From assembly GCA_002424045.1 (NCBI GenBank), contig DIPH01000034.1:15931-47984 (forward strand): a stretch of 32,054 nt of DNA, written 5' to 3'. Made by a program: the position numbers and the translations under genes. The notes under the pieces are model-generated. The model was not told the DNA's origin, searched no databases, and saw only the letters and a program-made list of their open reading frames with translations. Positions within the stretch are counted from its first letter, which is position 1; each line of letters begins with the position of its first letter. Below are positions 21,464 through 30,171 of the stretch, in pieces. The stretch comes from Firmicutes bacterium UBA5493 (GTDB lineage Bacteria; Bacillota; Limnochordia; Darwinibacteriales; Darwinibacteriaceae).

Positions 21464-22363
21464 TTAAACCAAACGTCGAATCAATTCACCAGAATCCTCG
21501 AAAAAATAATCTACTAACGGAATCTCCAAAAGCGTGTAACTACCTGGTTTTTGCTTGACGCTAGCTCTTGTGGCGGCCACCATCATCTGTGCGGTGAGGG
21601 CAGGATTGTTGATGCGCATCTCCCATTTGAAATTCTGGTTGGCCGTCTGACCTGATGTACCGCTCCGCTCGAGCAAAACACCATGCCCCACATCCTTGAG
21701 GCCCAAAATCGTTTCGACCTGGTAGACGTGGGTTTCATCGTGTTTGAAATAAGCATCTTCTTTGATCAAACGCTGAATATCTCCCAAGTCCGTGCCTGGT
21801 GCAAGCTCTACATAGACAAGGCGGCGATGCACCCCTGATCCTGCAGGTATCGTTATGGATAGGGCGTCTACCACTCCAGGCAGTGCCTTCACCGCTGCGG
21901 AATGACCCATACTCATTCCTGGTCCGAAATTCGTAAAGGTCAGCCCCTGTGGTGCCATGATCTCCATGAGAGCTCGAATCATCGAATCGCTTCCAGGATC
22001 CCATCCTGCGGCCAAGACTGAAACCGCGCCATGCCTTCTGGCCTGTTCGCCAAGGCTCGCCCTATATTCCAACAGCTTATCCCCGTGAATGTCATAGCTA
22101 TCCACGGTATTAATCCCCAAAGCCACAAGTTCCATGGCTTGGGCAGGTACACTGCGTGTTGGCACACACAAAAGGGCCACATCCACCGGGCCTAACTCTG
22201 AAATCTGGCTTACCACCTTGATTCCTGCAAGTTCAGGTGGTGCGTCTTTGCAGCTTTGGGGACGGCGCACGATGCCCGCAAGCTCAAGATCGGGTGTTGC
22301 CTCCACCGCCTTGACTGCATACCTTCCTATATTCCCATAGCCCACAATGGCAACTCTAATCAT
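21464..22363 (-). CDS. ddh: meso-diaminopimelate dehydrogenase
   Basis: A 299-residue NADPH-dependent enzyme that reductively aminates L-2-amino-6-oxopimelate to meso-diaminopimelate in one step, supplying lysine and peptidoglycan. Family signatures are the nucleotide-binding VGYGNIGRYAVKAV, LLCVPTRSVP, TVDSYDIHG, AAGWDPGSDSM, GPGMSMGHSAAVKA, the substrate-binding GSGVHRRLVYVE, the ERSGTSGQTANQ loop and NNPALTAQMMVAATRA. Length is a little shorter than the 320-326 of Corynebacterium enzymes. ATG at 22363 follows GGGGGAA; an upstream TTG at 22381 is less likely. It ends the long leftward gene run, 21 bases after the hydrolase gene. Upstream of its target PntAB operon lies a 171-bp gap. Confidence 0.95.
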   Translation of the reverse strand: MIRVAIVGYGNIGRYAVKAVEATPDLELAGIVRRPQSCKDAPPELAGIKVVSQISELGPVDVALLCVPTRSVPAQAMELVALGINTVDSYDIHGDKLLEYRASLGEQARRHGAVSVLAAGWDPGSDSMIRALMEIMAPQGLTFTNFGPGMSMGHSAAVKALPGVVDALSITIPAGSGVHRRLVYVELAPGTDLGDIQRLIKEDAYFKHDETHVYQVETILGLKDVGHGVLLERSGTSGQTANQNFKWEMRINNPALTAQMMVAATRASVKQKPGSYTLLEIPLVDYFFEDSGELIRRLV

Positions 22364-22384
22364 GGTAATTCCCCCATCCAAAGT

Positions 22385-23326
22385 CTAGTCAAAGTAACGT
22401 TCCAAGAACCCCAGGAACCGCTCTAGATATTCTGGATCGTTTTCAGGATAGAGAAAATCCCTGGAAACCAGATGTTCCTCGCCCTCTCTGATCCAAATTT
22501 CAATATGGTCTCCGGACCCTTGTATGCTTTGCATGATCCGTTCTACATTCAACACCGACACAAACCTGTCATCCTCCGAGTGCATGAGGAGGGCGGGCCT
22601 TGTTCCCAAATTGGTGATCTGCTTCTTGGGATACAGAAAACGCCTGTCAAAACCGAATTTCGTCAAAGTATACCAGCTTACGAAGGGTTTTTCTAGTACC
22701 GCTACCAAGAGCGGAGCTCCGCTGAAATAGAGATTATCTCCAAACAAATCGGCCCAGGATGAAAAGGCGCCAATACTAATTACTCCCGAAAGACCAAGAT
22801 ACAATCCTGCTGCATTAAGGGCTGCCACTCCCCCAAGATCCGCCCCGAAAGCGATGGTGCGGACATCTCCATAGCGATCCCAGATATATTGTATGCCGGC
22901 CAGGATATCCAAATGTTCAGCATAACCTAAATACACCTGCTGCCCTGAGCTTTCCCCATGGCTGCGCATCTCAATCAAAAGGGAGCCATAGCCCAGTTCC
23001 CCGAGCACACGGGCATGTCCCCAAAAGGCACTTACAGGTGGATCATTAAGGCCGCCCAAGAAAATTATCATCGCCTTAGGCTCGTCCACTTCCAACTCCC
23101 AAGAAGCTAACTTGTACCCATCTTCAGTAAGCAAAGAAAGGGGCTTGACCTCAAGCCCCCACTCTCTGTGATCATAGACTGTTTGGTAATCAATGTGCCC
23201 ATCAATAACGCTATGTGTGACCAAATAGGGTAGGAGGGCCAAAATGACCACCGAACCTGTGAGCACAACAAAGACGGCCACAAAAATGACGAGCTTCGTG
23301 ACCCGACCCATGTTACGCACCCTCAT
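22385..23326 (-). CDS. membrane-anchored alpha/beta hydrolase with Asp at the nucleophile position
   Basis: A 313-residue alpha/beta-hydrolase-fold protein with one N-terminal membrane helix (about residues 11-35) and the catalytic domain probably outside the cell. The oxyanion strand IIFLGGLNDPP, the MRSHGESSG motif, the nucleophile elbow FGADLGGVAAL, an acid in HSEDDRFVS (Asp253) and the His in GEEHLVSRD (His285) follow the fold's order. The elbow normally reads G-x-S-x-G, but here Asp163 replaces Ser. Asp nucleophiles occur in haloalkane dehalogenases and epoxide hydrolases; alternatively the protein is inactive. ATG at 23326 overlaps the kinase gene by 14 bp; a second ATG at 23311 with GAGGGTG upstream is equally plausible. 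Confidence 0.82.
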   Translation of the reverse strand: MRVRNMGRVTKLVIFVAVFVVLTGSVVILALLPYLVTHSVIDGHIDYQTVYDHREWGLEVKPLSLLTEDGYKLASWELEVDEPKAMIIFLGGLNDPPVSAFWGHARVLGELGYGSLLIEMRSHGESSGQQVYLGYAEHLDILAGIQYIWDRYGDVRTIAFGADLGGVAALNAAGLYLGLSGVISIGAFSSWADLFGDNLYFSGAPLLVAVLEKPFVSWYTLTKFGFDRRFLYPKKQITNLGTRPALLMHSEDDRFVSVLNVERIMQSIQGSGDHIEIWIREGEEHLVSRDFLYPENDPEYLERFLGFLERYFD

Positions 23327-24446
23327 CGAGGGAACCCTTTTGGAGGCCGCCGCCTAGGATATCCTGGATAATTCCTTTCATGGCAGACATCTTTTCCTCC
23401 ATATCAGTCACGAGCTTAAGCTGTGCTCGAGCACGATCTAGATTGTGTTTGGGATGCTCAACACGAAAATAGCGGTCGCCATCAATGTAGTCTGTCAAAA
23501 AGCGAATGCCCGATTCCAAGGTCATTAATTTCACAGAAAAGGCTAGATGGTCAACTTCCGCCTGGTTAAGAAATCCCCTCGCCATGCTTAAGTAACCCCG
23601 AGTAAACTCGGTGAAGAGCTCTAGATCAAGGGAGACTAGATCTAAGTTGGACTCATCTTCCTTGGCTGTACTCGCCCCAAAGCGGATAGAGTCGCCAAAG
23701 TCGTAAAGGGCCGATCCTGGCATGACAGTGTCTAGATCCAAAACGCAAATTCCCTCTCCCGTCTCATCGTCAATCATAATATTGTTGAACTTCGTATCAT
23801 TATGCGTTACGCGCAGGGGAATTTCACCTGCACTCAGCAAATCCACAATAACACCCGTCTCATCTTCGCGTTCCAAAATAAAGGCGATTTCTCGCTGGAC
23901 GCCCGCGGCCCGCCCCTTTGGATCCGCCTTAATCACATGAAGCAAGTCCCCCAAACGCTTGCGGGTATCATGAAAGCGTTCTATTGTTTCATGGAGGGTT
24001 TCGGCTGGGAAGTCACTGAGGAGGTACTGAAATTGACCAAATGTACGGCCAGAATGGTAAAAATGTAGGGGATTCTCTACCTGCTGGTAGGTACGGGCTC
24101 CTTCAATGAAGTCATAGGCCCGCCAATATTCTCCCCTGACACTCCGGTAAAACGATCTCCCTTCTTTGGTGGGAATAACGCGCATCGCTTCTCGACTGGG
24201 ATCCCCATTTTTCTCGATCACTTTTTTACGCAAGTGACGGGTGACCGCTTCAATATTGTCCATAACCCCTTCGGGATCCCGGAACACATGATGATTAATG
24301 CATTGGAGAACATAGCGCAATGTTCGGTCTTGCACCTTGTAATAGAGAAAGAAGGTGTCATTAATGTGCCCATCCGTGCATACATCCGCACCTGTATACT
24401 CGCCCTCAAAGGCAAAGTGTGCAATGATCTCGGTCAAACGTTCCAT
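23313..24446 (-). CDS. APH-fold sugar kinase, N-acetylhexosamine 1-kinase (NahK)-like
   Basis: A 377-residue aminoglycoside-phosphotransferase-fold kinase. The catalytic loop is VTHNDTKFNNIM (His215-Asn216-Asp217) and the metal-binding motif is VLDLDTVMPGSALYDFGDSIRFGA (Asp237, Asp239), which is very like NahK/LnpB of bifidobacteria. NahK phosphorylates N-acetylglucosamine or N-acetylgalactosamine at C1. Later blocks RFLTDYIDGDRYF and HNLDRARAQLKLVTDMEEKM also match. Its ATG, behind GGGGGAA, lies within the 3' end of the dehydratase gene (13-bp overlap), implying coupled translation. No uridylyltransferase or lacto-N-biose phosphorylase gene is in the window, so the exact sugar is inferred from family alone. 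Confidence 0.85.
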   Translation of the reverse strand: MERLTEIIAHFAFEGEYTGADVCTDGHINDTFFLYYKVQDRTLRYVLQCINHHVFRDPEGVMDNIEAVTRHLRKKVIEKNGDPSREAMRVIPTKEGRSFYRSVRGEYWRAYDFIEGARTYQQVENPLHFYHSGRTFGQFQYLLSDFPAETLHETIERFHDTRKRLGDLLHVIKADPKGRAAGVQREIAFILEREDETGVIVDLLSAGEIPLRVTHNDTKFNNIMIDDETGEGICVLDLDTVMPGSALYDFGDSIRFGASTAKEDESNLDLVSLDLELFTEFTRGYLSMARGFLNQAEVDHLAFSVKLMTLESGIRFLTDYIDGDRYFRVEHPKHNLDRARAQLKLVTDMEEKMSAMKGIIQDILGGGLQKGSLDEGA

Positions 24447-26377
24447 CCATATTCCCCCAAACTAGTTGCCGCAGCTTCGTCTTCAGGCCAGCGGGTAGAG
24501 TCATCCGAAGCATCATCCAAAGAGTCCTCATCTGCGTTGGTTACGACCACAAAGTCAGGAAGAAAACTCTGTATAAACGCTGCCGTCGTCGCTTGATTTG
24601 TTGGCAAGGCCACTCTTGGGCCTTGCTCAAAGGCAGTTATGGTCTCATGGAGGAGAGCTTTATTCAAGCACGATGGTTTTGCCACGAAAATCCGCTCGTG
24701 GGTGGTGGCATTCACACCTTCTTCATCGGTGAGCAACTCTTCATAGAGCTTTTCTCCAGGCCTCATACCGGTAACCTTGATGTCAATGTCTATGTAAGGC
24801 TGTAGCCCAGAGAGGCGAATCAATGTCATAGCCAAATCCATAATCGCTACCGGCTCTCCCATATCTAAGACGAAAATTTCCCCACTTGTGGCCAGAGCCC
24901 CTGCCTGTAAGATCAGCTGCACCGCCTCGGGAATGGTCATAAAGTAGCGAATCATCTTCTCATGGGTTATGGTGACCGGTCCACCGGCCAGGATCTGTTT
25001 GCGGAAAAGAGGAATCACACTACCTCTGCTACCCAAGACATTCCCAAACCGTACCGCCACATAGGTGGTGGAACTAATGGTGTCGAGGTATTGGATGATC
25101 ATCTCCGCAATACGCTTGGAGGCACCCATAACGCTCGTGGGGTTCACGGCCTTATCGGTGGAGACCAACACAAAGCGCTCTGTTTTGTGACGATGGGCGG
25201 CCCAGGCCACCTGGTATGTACCATACACATTGTTTTTTATGGATTCCTCAGGATTCTGCTCCATGAGGGGAACATGCTTATGGGCTGCGGCGTGAAAGAC
25301 AACCTGGGGTTTATACTTGGAAAAAATGGCTTCAATGGCTCCCCGGTCACGAATATCCTTGACCAGCGCCACCAGGGGAACATCACTCTTGGCCTTGAGC
25401 TCCATTTCAATCTCATACATATTATTCTCACAGTTGTCAAGTAGAAGGAGGGTTTGGGGCTTTAGTGCAACAATCTGCCTACATAACTCTGAGCCAATGG
25501 AACCACCGGCCCCCGTCACCAAGACCACGTGATCGGCAATATAGCCGCTCATACCAGCAATATCCACCTTCACCGGGTCACGGCCTAATAAGTCCTCAAT
25601 CTGTACTTCTCGAATTTTGTTCACTGTTACATTGCCATCAATGAGGTCGAAGACTCCAGGCAAAATCTTCACCGTTCGTCCCGTTTCTTGAGCAACGGCC
25701 ACGATCTCCCGAATCACGCGTCGGGGTACCGAGGGCATGGAGATAATGATTTCATCGACTCCATATTGTTCAACAAGATCAGGTATCTCCTCTTTGGGCC
25801 CCAAAACAGGAAAACCTAGAATGCTCTGATTCTGCTTTGCTGGGTCATCATCCACAAATCCCACCAAGCGCACCCGGGTCCCATAATGGTTGCGGAGCTC
25901 TCGAGCGACCAAAACGCCTCCATCCCCTGCACCAATGATCAAGACGTTTTTAAACGCCCTCTTTTGCTGGGCATGGGCCAGTCCACTCGTGTGAGGGGCA
26001 ATCACCCGCCAAGCGAAGCGACTTCCGCCTAGAAGAGCAATGTTTAAGAACCAATCCAAAACCACAATGCTCCGTGGAGGAAGGGCTCCATACCAAAATA
26101 GACACAACATAACAGAAAAAATCGAACCCACGGACACTGCTCCCACGATGGCCAAGACCTCATCAATGGACGCATAGCGCCAAGCACGGCGGTAGATTCC
26201 GAAAAAATAATTGCTTAGCAAACGAATCACCGTATAAGGCACAAAAGCAGAAATATAAAACTGCCATTGCTGAATCGAGACGCTCTCGAACCGAATGAGC
26301 ATTGCCCCTATGAAGGCCAAATTAGCGAACACAATGTCTAGCATGAGCAAAAAACCCGCGCGCTTCCAGCGAACCAT
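24434..26377 (-). CDS. membrane nucleotide-sugar 4,6-dehydratase, WbpM/CapD/FlaA1 family
   Basis: A 647-residue polysaccharide-biosynthesis protein. Four membrane helices occupy residues 8-125. A first Rossmann domain starts at VLIIGAGDGG (146-154), and the catalytic short-chain dehydrogenase domain starts at VTGAGGSIGSEL (287-298). The catalytic set is Ser406, Met417 and Lys421 in VSTDKAVNPTSVMGASKR; Met in place of the usual Tyr is the mark of the WbpM-type UDP-GlcNAc 4,6-dehydratases. NNVYGT and RFGNVLGSRGSV are also typical. The last 35 residues are acidic and unusual. It probably makes a 4-keto-6-deoxy amino-sugar nucleotide for a surface glycan. ATG at 26377 follows GGGGGA and a promoter candidate lies just upstream. 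Confidence 0.93.
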   Translation of the reverse strand: MVRWKRAGFLLMLDIVFANLAFIGAMLIRFESVSIQQWQFYISAFVPYTVIRLLSNYFFGIYRRAWRYASIDEVLAIVGAVSVGSIFSVMLCLFWYGALPPRSIVVLDWFLNIALLGGSRFAWRVIAPHTSGLAHAQQKRAFKNVLIIGAGDGGVLVARELRNHYGTRVRLVGFVDDDPAKQNQSILGFPVLGPKEEIPDLVEQYGVDEIIISMPSVPRRVIREIVAVAQETGRTVKILPGVFDLIDGNVTVNKIREVQIEDLLGRDPVKVDIAGMSGYIADHVVLVTGAGGSIGSELCRQIVALKPQTLLLLDNCENNMYEIEMELKAKSDVPLVALVKDIRDRGAIEAIFSKYKPQVVFHAAAHKHVPLMEQNPEESIKNNVYGTYQVAWAAHRHKTERFVLVSTDKAVNPTSVMGASKRIAEMIIQYLDTISSTTYVAVRFGNVLGSRGSVIPLFRKQILAGGPVTITHEKMIRYFMTIPEAVQLILQAGALATSGEIFVLDMGEPVAIMDLAMTLIRLSGLQPYIDIDIKVTGMRPGEKLYEELLTDEEGVNATTHERIFVAKPSCLNKALLHETITAFEQGPRVALPTNQATTAAFIQSFLPDFVVVTNADEDSLDDASDDSTRWPEDEAAATSLGEYGWNV

Positions 26378-26410
26378 AATCCATCCCCCACCTATCTACA
26401 TTCACTCTAC

Positions 26411-26440
26411 ATTCGTGACAAAAATTCGAAATCCTGTCAA
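26411..26440 (-). promoter_or_regulatory. candidate promoter for the dehydratase-kinase genes
   Basis: On the minus strand a perfect TTGACA (26440-26435) is followed by an 18-base spacer and ACGAAT (26416-26411), a weak -10. The same stretch forms an inverted repeat TGACA-N14-TGTCA. It lies in the 77-bp gap after the deacetylase gene. The -35 is convincing, the -10 is not. Confidence 0.35.
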
Positions 26441-26454
26441 CTTTTGCCTCTTCA

Positions 26455-27762
26455 TTAAACTTGGTGCAAATTGGCAGCAGGGTCCACGCAGATGACTTGG
26501 CTGAATCGTTGGTCCGCTAACAGCTCCCCCTGCTGCTCTCTGGCTTCTACACTACAAGCTTGGCAGGGCTTCCAAGGCAATAACACCACGCCCACCAGAT
26601 CACGGGCCTTTGTGGAACTGGTGTAAATCACCCGCCAACCGGCACAGTCTGAACACAGACGGATGTACTCCTGCTGGCTCTCGTAGATGTTGTCTGTGTC
26701 ATAGTAGATCTGGCGTTGGCGCTGGAAAAGGCTCCCAGCACCGAACACTTCCTCCAATTTCACTTCAGATCGGTGTTGCCAAAAATCAATAACTTCGTCA
26801 CAGACCCTGACAACCTGTTCTGTAAGGCTCTTGGTCTGCTTCTCCCTATCTAGGCGTTGTACAGGTTCTTGCACTTTGGAATAATCTAAACCCGCCAAGG
26901 CTAAAAGCAGACCTACGTTGATGTAGGGCAAGGCACTTTCAATAGAATATCCACCCTCCAAAACCACCAGGTCAGGACTTAAAAGCTCCGTGAGCTTGGC
27001 ATAACCCTGTGCCGAAAAGCTCATGTTGGTTATGGGATCTGAAAAGTGATTGTCTTGGCCTGCGGCGTTGATAACATAATCTGGTTTCCATTCCTTCAAG
27101 ATGGGCAACACGACCCTTTCCATGACCATGAGCATTCCCTCATCGCCAGTTCCCGGAGGCAAAGGAATGTTCACCGTCTGACCATAGGCTCCTGGTCCAC
27201 CCCGCTCCGAGGTGAACCCTGTACCCGGATACAGTGTGCGTCCATCTTGGTGAAGGGAAATATGCAAGACACCGGGATCGTTGTAAAAGATGTCCTGGGT
27301 GCCATCGGCATGATGGGCATCGGTATCCACTATAGCCACTTTTAGATCTGCACCTAGCCGATGCCGGAGATGATCGACCATGATTGCTTCATTATTGAGT
27401 ACACAAAAACCGCGGCTCCCGTGCACGATGCGATTGGCATGGTGCCCAGGTGGTCTCAAAAGAGCAAAGGCATGCTTGACCAATCCATCAATGACCAGAT
27501 CAGAAGCAACGATGGTGCCACCTGCCGCAATGCGATGGGACTCTGCGACCGTATGGTGCAGGCTAGGCAGAACAACATGGGTTCGCAAAATCTCTTCATC
27601 TGTGGCCAAGCGAGGCCTGTACTCACGAATGGACGGATGATCGAAAAGTCCCTCTTCTTGGATCTGATCCCTAGTGTAGAGGAGCCGTTCTTGGCGTTCG
27701 GGGTGATCATGACTAATGGCCCAATCAAAAGCGGGGAAAAAGACCAAGCCCACCTCTGTCAC
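26455..27762 (-). CDS. histone-deacetylase-family amidohydrolase with C-terminal CxxC/CxxC extension
   Basis: Residues 1 to about 300 form a complete arginase/deacetylase-fold zinc hydrolase related to AcuC, acetylpolyamine amidohydrolases and HDACs. Catalytic pieces are RPPGHHAN (His107, His108), IVDTDAHHADGTQDIF (zinc ligands Asp148 and His150), SLHQDGRTLYPGTG, the third ligand Asp237 in AAGQDNHFSDP and Tyr272 in EGGYS. About 135 further residues follow, ending in CSDC (370-373) and CQAC (400-403), which look like a zinc ribbon; this extension I do not recognise. The GTG start overlaps the hyuA stop (GTGA), so the two are translationally coupled. The substrate, protein acetyl-lysine or a small acetyl-amide, is unknown; the neighbour favours a small amide. 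Confidence 0.9.
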   Translation of the reverse strand: MTEVGLVFFPAFDWAISHDHPERQERLLYTRDQIQEEGLFDHPSIREYRPRLATDEEILRTHVVLPSLHHTVAESHRIAAGGTIVASDLVIDGLVKHAFALLRPPGHHANRIVHGSRGFCVLNNEAIMVDHLRHRLGADLKVAIVDTDAHHADGTQDIFYNDPGVLHISLHQDGRTLYPGTGFTSERGGPGAYGQTVNIPLPPGTGDEGMLMVMERVVLPILKEWKPDYVINAAGQDNHFSDPITNMSFSAQGYAKLTELLSPDLVVLEGGYSIESALPYINVGLLLALAGLDYSKVQEPVQRLDREKQTKSLTEQVVRVCDEVIDFWQHRSEVKLEEVFGAGSLFQRQRQIYYDTDNIYESQQEYIRLCSDCAGWRVIYTSSTKARDLVGVVLLPWKPCQACSVEAREQQGELLADQRFSQVICVDPAANLHQV

Positions 27763-29444
27763 TTCGTTCGCCCCCTCACCCTGTGCACTTCTGGCCTAAG
27801 CTGTGTTCGTACCATATGGGTCTGCCCCACCGTTCGAAATCCTCTGACCATCTGAAAACTTTCTTCTTCTACGATGTAAACCTCCCCTGTGGCATCATAG
27901 CCACGGAAGTTTGCATATTCCCTTGTTTTCTCCTCCGCGAGCTGACGAGCTTTTTCAATGGAAAAAAACAAAGGTCTGTGAATCTCCCGCTGATAGCCCA
28001 TTTCAGGAATGGTAACACTACCGCGTTCAGTGTCGGCCCGTAGGGTTACTCCGACCGTGGCCCGGGCTGCTGCAGCCCCAATGGCATTCGCTCCCGCACT
28101 AAAGGATAGCACCTCCCAGGGTAGATCCAGATCTTCCCCAAGGGCGGGAATGAAAATCGGCGCAGGCGCCCCTAAACCCACTACAGCTGTGGGACGTAGT
28201 TCAGGGGGATGGAGTAGTTCTTGGATTGTGTAAAGGGGCATGTTTTCTAATTCTTCATAAAAAGCGTCCACCGCTTGCCTAAGCTGCCTGGTGAAAGCCT
28301 GAAGTACGCGCCGGGCCAAACTACTACCATCAACGCCAAGGGTTGCGCCCCACCTTTGCCACCCTTGGCGAGCTTTTTCCTGAGACCCTAGGCACGCTAG
28401 ACCTAGAGCAACCGCGGCATCTGTGGGGGTCAATTGCTCACCACCAAGACAGACAGGCGTGCCAGAGCGCCTAGGGCCTATGGTGATTCCTTGTCCTTCT
28501 TCATATGTCAGGGCGCTATCGCCCCCCAAACCGATAGAGCGGACCAAAAAAGCTGGTACCAACGTCTTGTATCCAGAAATCGTGGCACCATCCCGCTCAA
28601 AGAGTGCTTCACCACCAACGACGGCCGCGAGATCCGTGGTAGTTCCGCCGATATCAACGATCACATAGTTCTTCTCCTGGCACAAGCTTAGTGCCTTCAC
28701 TCCCATGATACTCGCTGCCGGTCCCGATAGAATAGACTCTATGGGCCTCTCAGCGGAGTCTTCGAGGTTCATGGTCCCTCCATCGGCTTTCAAAATCAAG
28801 ATTTCTCCTAGTGGGGCCCTATCGACGTCTTTCCACACTCCCAAAAAGTCCAGTTGATGCTGTGCTATACTGGCGTTTAGATACGTGGTCACAATCCGTC
28901 TAGGAAAATTAGAACGTCCCGAAAGACGATGCCCCATACTGATAAACCCCCTATGCCACTTGGAGAGTTCGGCTTTCAGCCTCTGCTCGTGACTGGGGTT
29001 ACGCTGTGAGAACTTTCCCACGATGGCTAGGGCTCGCGCTTCATCTTCCCCTAACGCTTTCCTAAGCCCGGCTATCTGATGAAGGTCAAGGGGGCTGACT
29101 TCTCGGCCGCGGTGATCCATATAACCACCCAGCTCGAGGATGGGAAAGGGGAACTCTAGGGACTTCAGATTCACACCAGGACCGGGCACCGCCACAACGT
29201 TAGCAGGGGCTCCCCGCCCTTCTACGATTGCATTCGTGGACAATGTCGTGGAAAGGTGCAGCTGCAAAGGGTCCTTACCTTCATAATGGTCTAGAACCTT
29301 GTGTAACGCCTGCATCGTACTGGACAGTAGGTCGTTGTGGTTAGTGGGTACTTTGACTAGTGCCACAACCTCGGAGTCGCAAAGAAGGGCAGCATCTGTA
29401 TTTGTGCCCCCCACATCAATGCCAATCTTATAGAATTCCGACAC
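27759..29444 (-). CDS. hydantoinase/oxoprolinase family protein, HyuA-like
   Basis: A 561-residue actin-fold ATPase of the HyuA family (N-methylhydantoinase, 5-oxoprolinase and acetone carboxylase subunits), which opens cyclic amides or activates carbonyls with ATP. Phosphate motifs are YKIGIDVGGTNTDAALL at the N-terminus and NYVIVDIGGTTTDLAAV in the middle; HLSTTLSTNAIVEGRG and ESILSGPAASIMGVKAL are family blocks, and VGLGAPAPIFIPALGEDL is near the adenosine site. HyuB, the partner subunit in hydantoinases, is absent; instead the gene is coupled to an HDAC-like amidohydrolase. It is shorter than the roughly 690-residue HyuA proteins and matches the shorter stand-alone branch. The GTG start follows GGGAGGG. 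Confidence 0.88.
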   Translation of the reverse strand: MSEFYKIGIDVGGTNTDAALLCDSEVVALVKVPTNHNDLLSSTMQALHKVLDHYEGKDPLQLHLSTTLSTNAIVEGRGAPANVVAVPGPGVNLKSLEFPFPILELGGYMDHRGREVSPLDLHQIAGLRKALGEDEARALAIVGKFSQRNPSHEQRLKAELSKWHRGFISMGHRLSGRSNFPRRIVTTYLNASIAQHQLDFLGVWKDVDRAPLGEILILKADGGTMNLEDSAERPIESILSGPAASIMGVKALSLCQEKNYVIVDIGGTTTDLAAVVGGEALFERDGATISGYKTLVPAFLVRSIGLGGDSALTYEEGQGITIGPRRSGTPVCLGGEQLTPTDAAVALGLACLGSQEKARQGWQRWGATLGVDGSSLARRVLQAFTRQLRQAVDAFYEELENMPLYTIQELLHPPELRPTAVVGLGAPAPIFIPALGEDLDLPWEVLSFSAGANAIGAAAARATVGVTLRADTERGSVTIPEMGYQREIHRPLFFSIEKARQLAEEKTREYANFRGYDATGEVYIVEEESFQMVRGFRTVGQTHMVRTQLRPEVHRVRGRTK

Positions 29445-29462
29445 CAGGCACCCTCCCTTTGT

Positions 29463-30158
29463 CTACAACTGTAGAGGTGGACTAGCTAGACCTTTGAGAT
29501 TTGATACCACCGCGTAGGTCTCTCCATCTAGCAAATAGACAGATTCTCTTTTGATCAAGCCAATATTCTTCGCATAATACTCATACGTGACAAAGTCATC
29601 GTCATCAGCTCGTTTGGTTTTCACCACGACAACCTCATAAAAGGTCCCAAGGGGTAGGGTGACTGTTGCATTGGTTGCCACGATCTCCCTTTGAAAACGC
29701 TCATCCGTCCAACTGTTACCTTTCTCAACAGGCGTCTTCAGAAGGATGAGATTTCTGGTGGAGCCCCTTTCGCGACCCTCACGGCTTGCCGAATCGAGGA
29801 GGCTCTCCTGGGCATAAAACTCCTCTTCTGACCAGATAATCTTGAGTTCGTCCGGACTGTATTCCACCACTTGGGCCAAATTCGTTCCGCTCAGGTCCTC
29901 CATCTGTAGAGAAACAGGGGACGTAAAGGTTATTTGGCGGGTGAAAGCGGCATATTCCATCCCTTCCCCGGAGAAATAATAGGCCATCCCTTGTAAAGGT
30001 GGCAAGTACATCCGCAAATCTGTCGCAACAGGCTCGTTTTGCACCCCGGTTCCCTCGGTGTGAATGAGAACGGACGGCTCCATCCACTTCATGATCAGAG
30101 CCACCAGCAAAATGATGACCATCACCGAAAAGCTTAATCGCCAACCTTTACCGTTCAT
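29463..30158 (-). CDS. membrane-anchored extracytoplasmic protein of unknown function
   Basis: 231 residues. An N-terminal helix (about LSFSVMVIILLVALIMKW) acts as an uncleaved anchor or signal peptide without lipobox; the rest is hydrophilic and beta-rich. Visible pieces are MAYYFSGEGMEYAAFTRQITF, LILLKTPVEKGNSW, LPLGTFYEVVVVKTKR and YEYYAKNIGLIKRE, a pattern I have seen in secreted Bacillota proteins resembling lipoprotein carriers, but I cannot assign a function. ATG at 30158 follows TGGGAGATA. It sits 13 bases after the MATE exporter gene and 18 before hyuA, inside the same leftward run. Confidence 0.75.
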   Translation of the reverse strand: MNGKGWRLSFSVMVIILLVALIMKWMEPSVLIHTEGTGVQNEPVATDLRMYLPPLQGMAYYFSGEGMEYAAFTRQITFTSPVSLQMEDLSGTNLAQVVEYSPDELKIIWSEEEFYAQESLLDSASREGRERGSTRNLILLKTPVEKGNSWTDERFQREIVATNATVTLPLGTFYEVVVVKTKRADDDDFVTYEYYAKNIGLIKRESVYLLDGETYAVVSNLKGLASPPLQL

Positions 30159-30171
30159 TATCTCCCAAACC

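Noticed and set aside
24234..24596. Rightward reading frame of 120 codons across the kinase/dehydratase junction
   Set aside because: It lies opposite two genes with strong family motifs and shows no recognisable domain or ribosome binding site; it is an antisense shadow.
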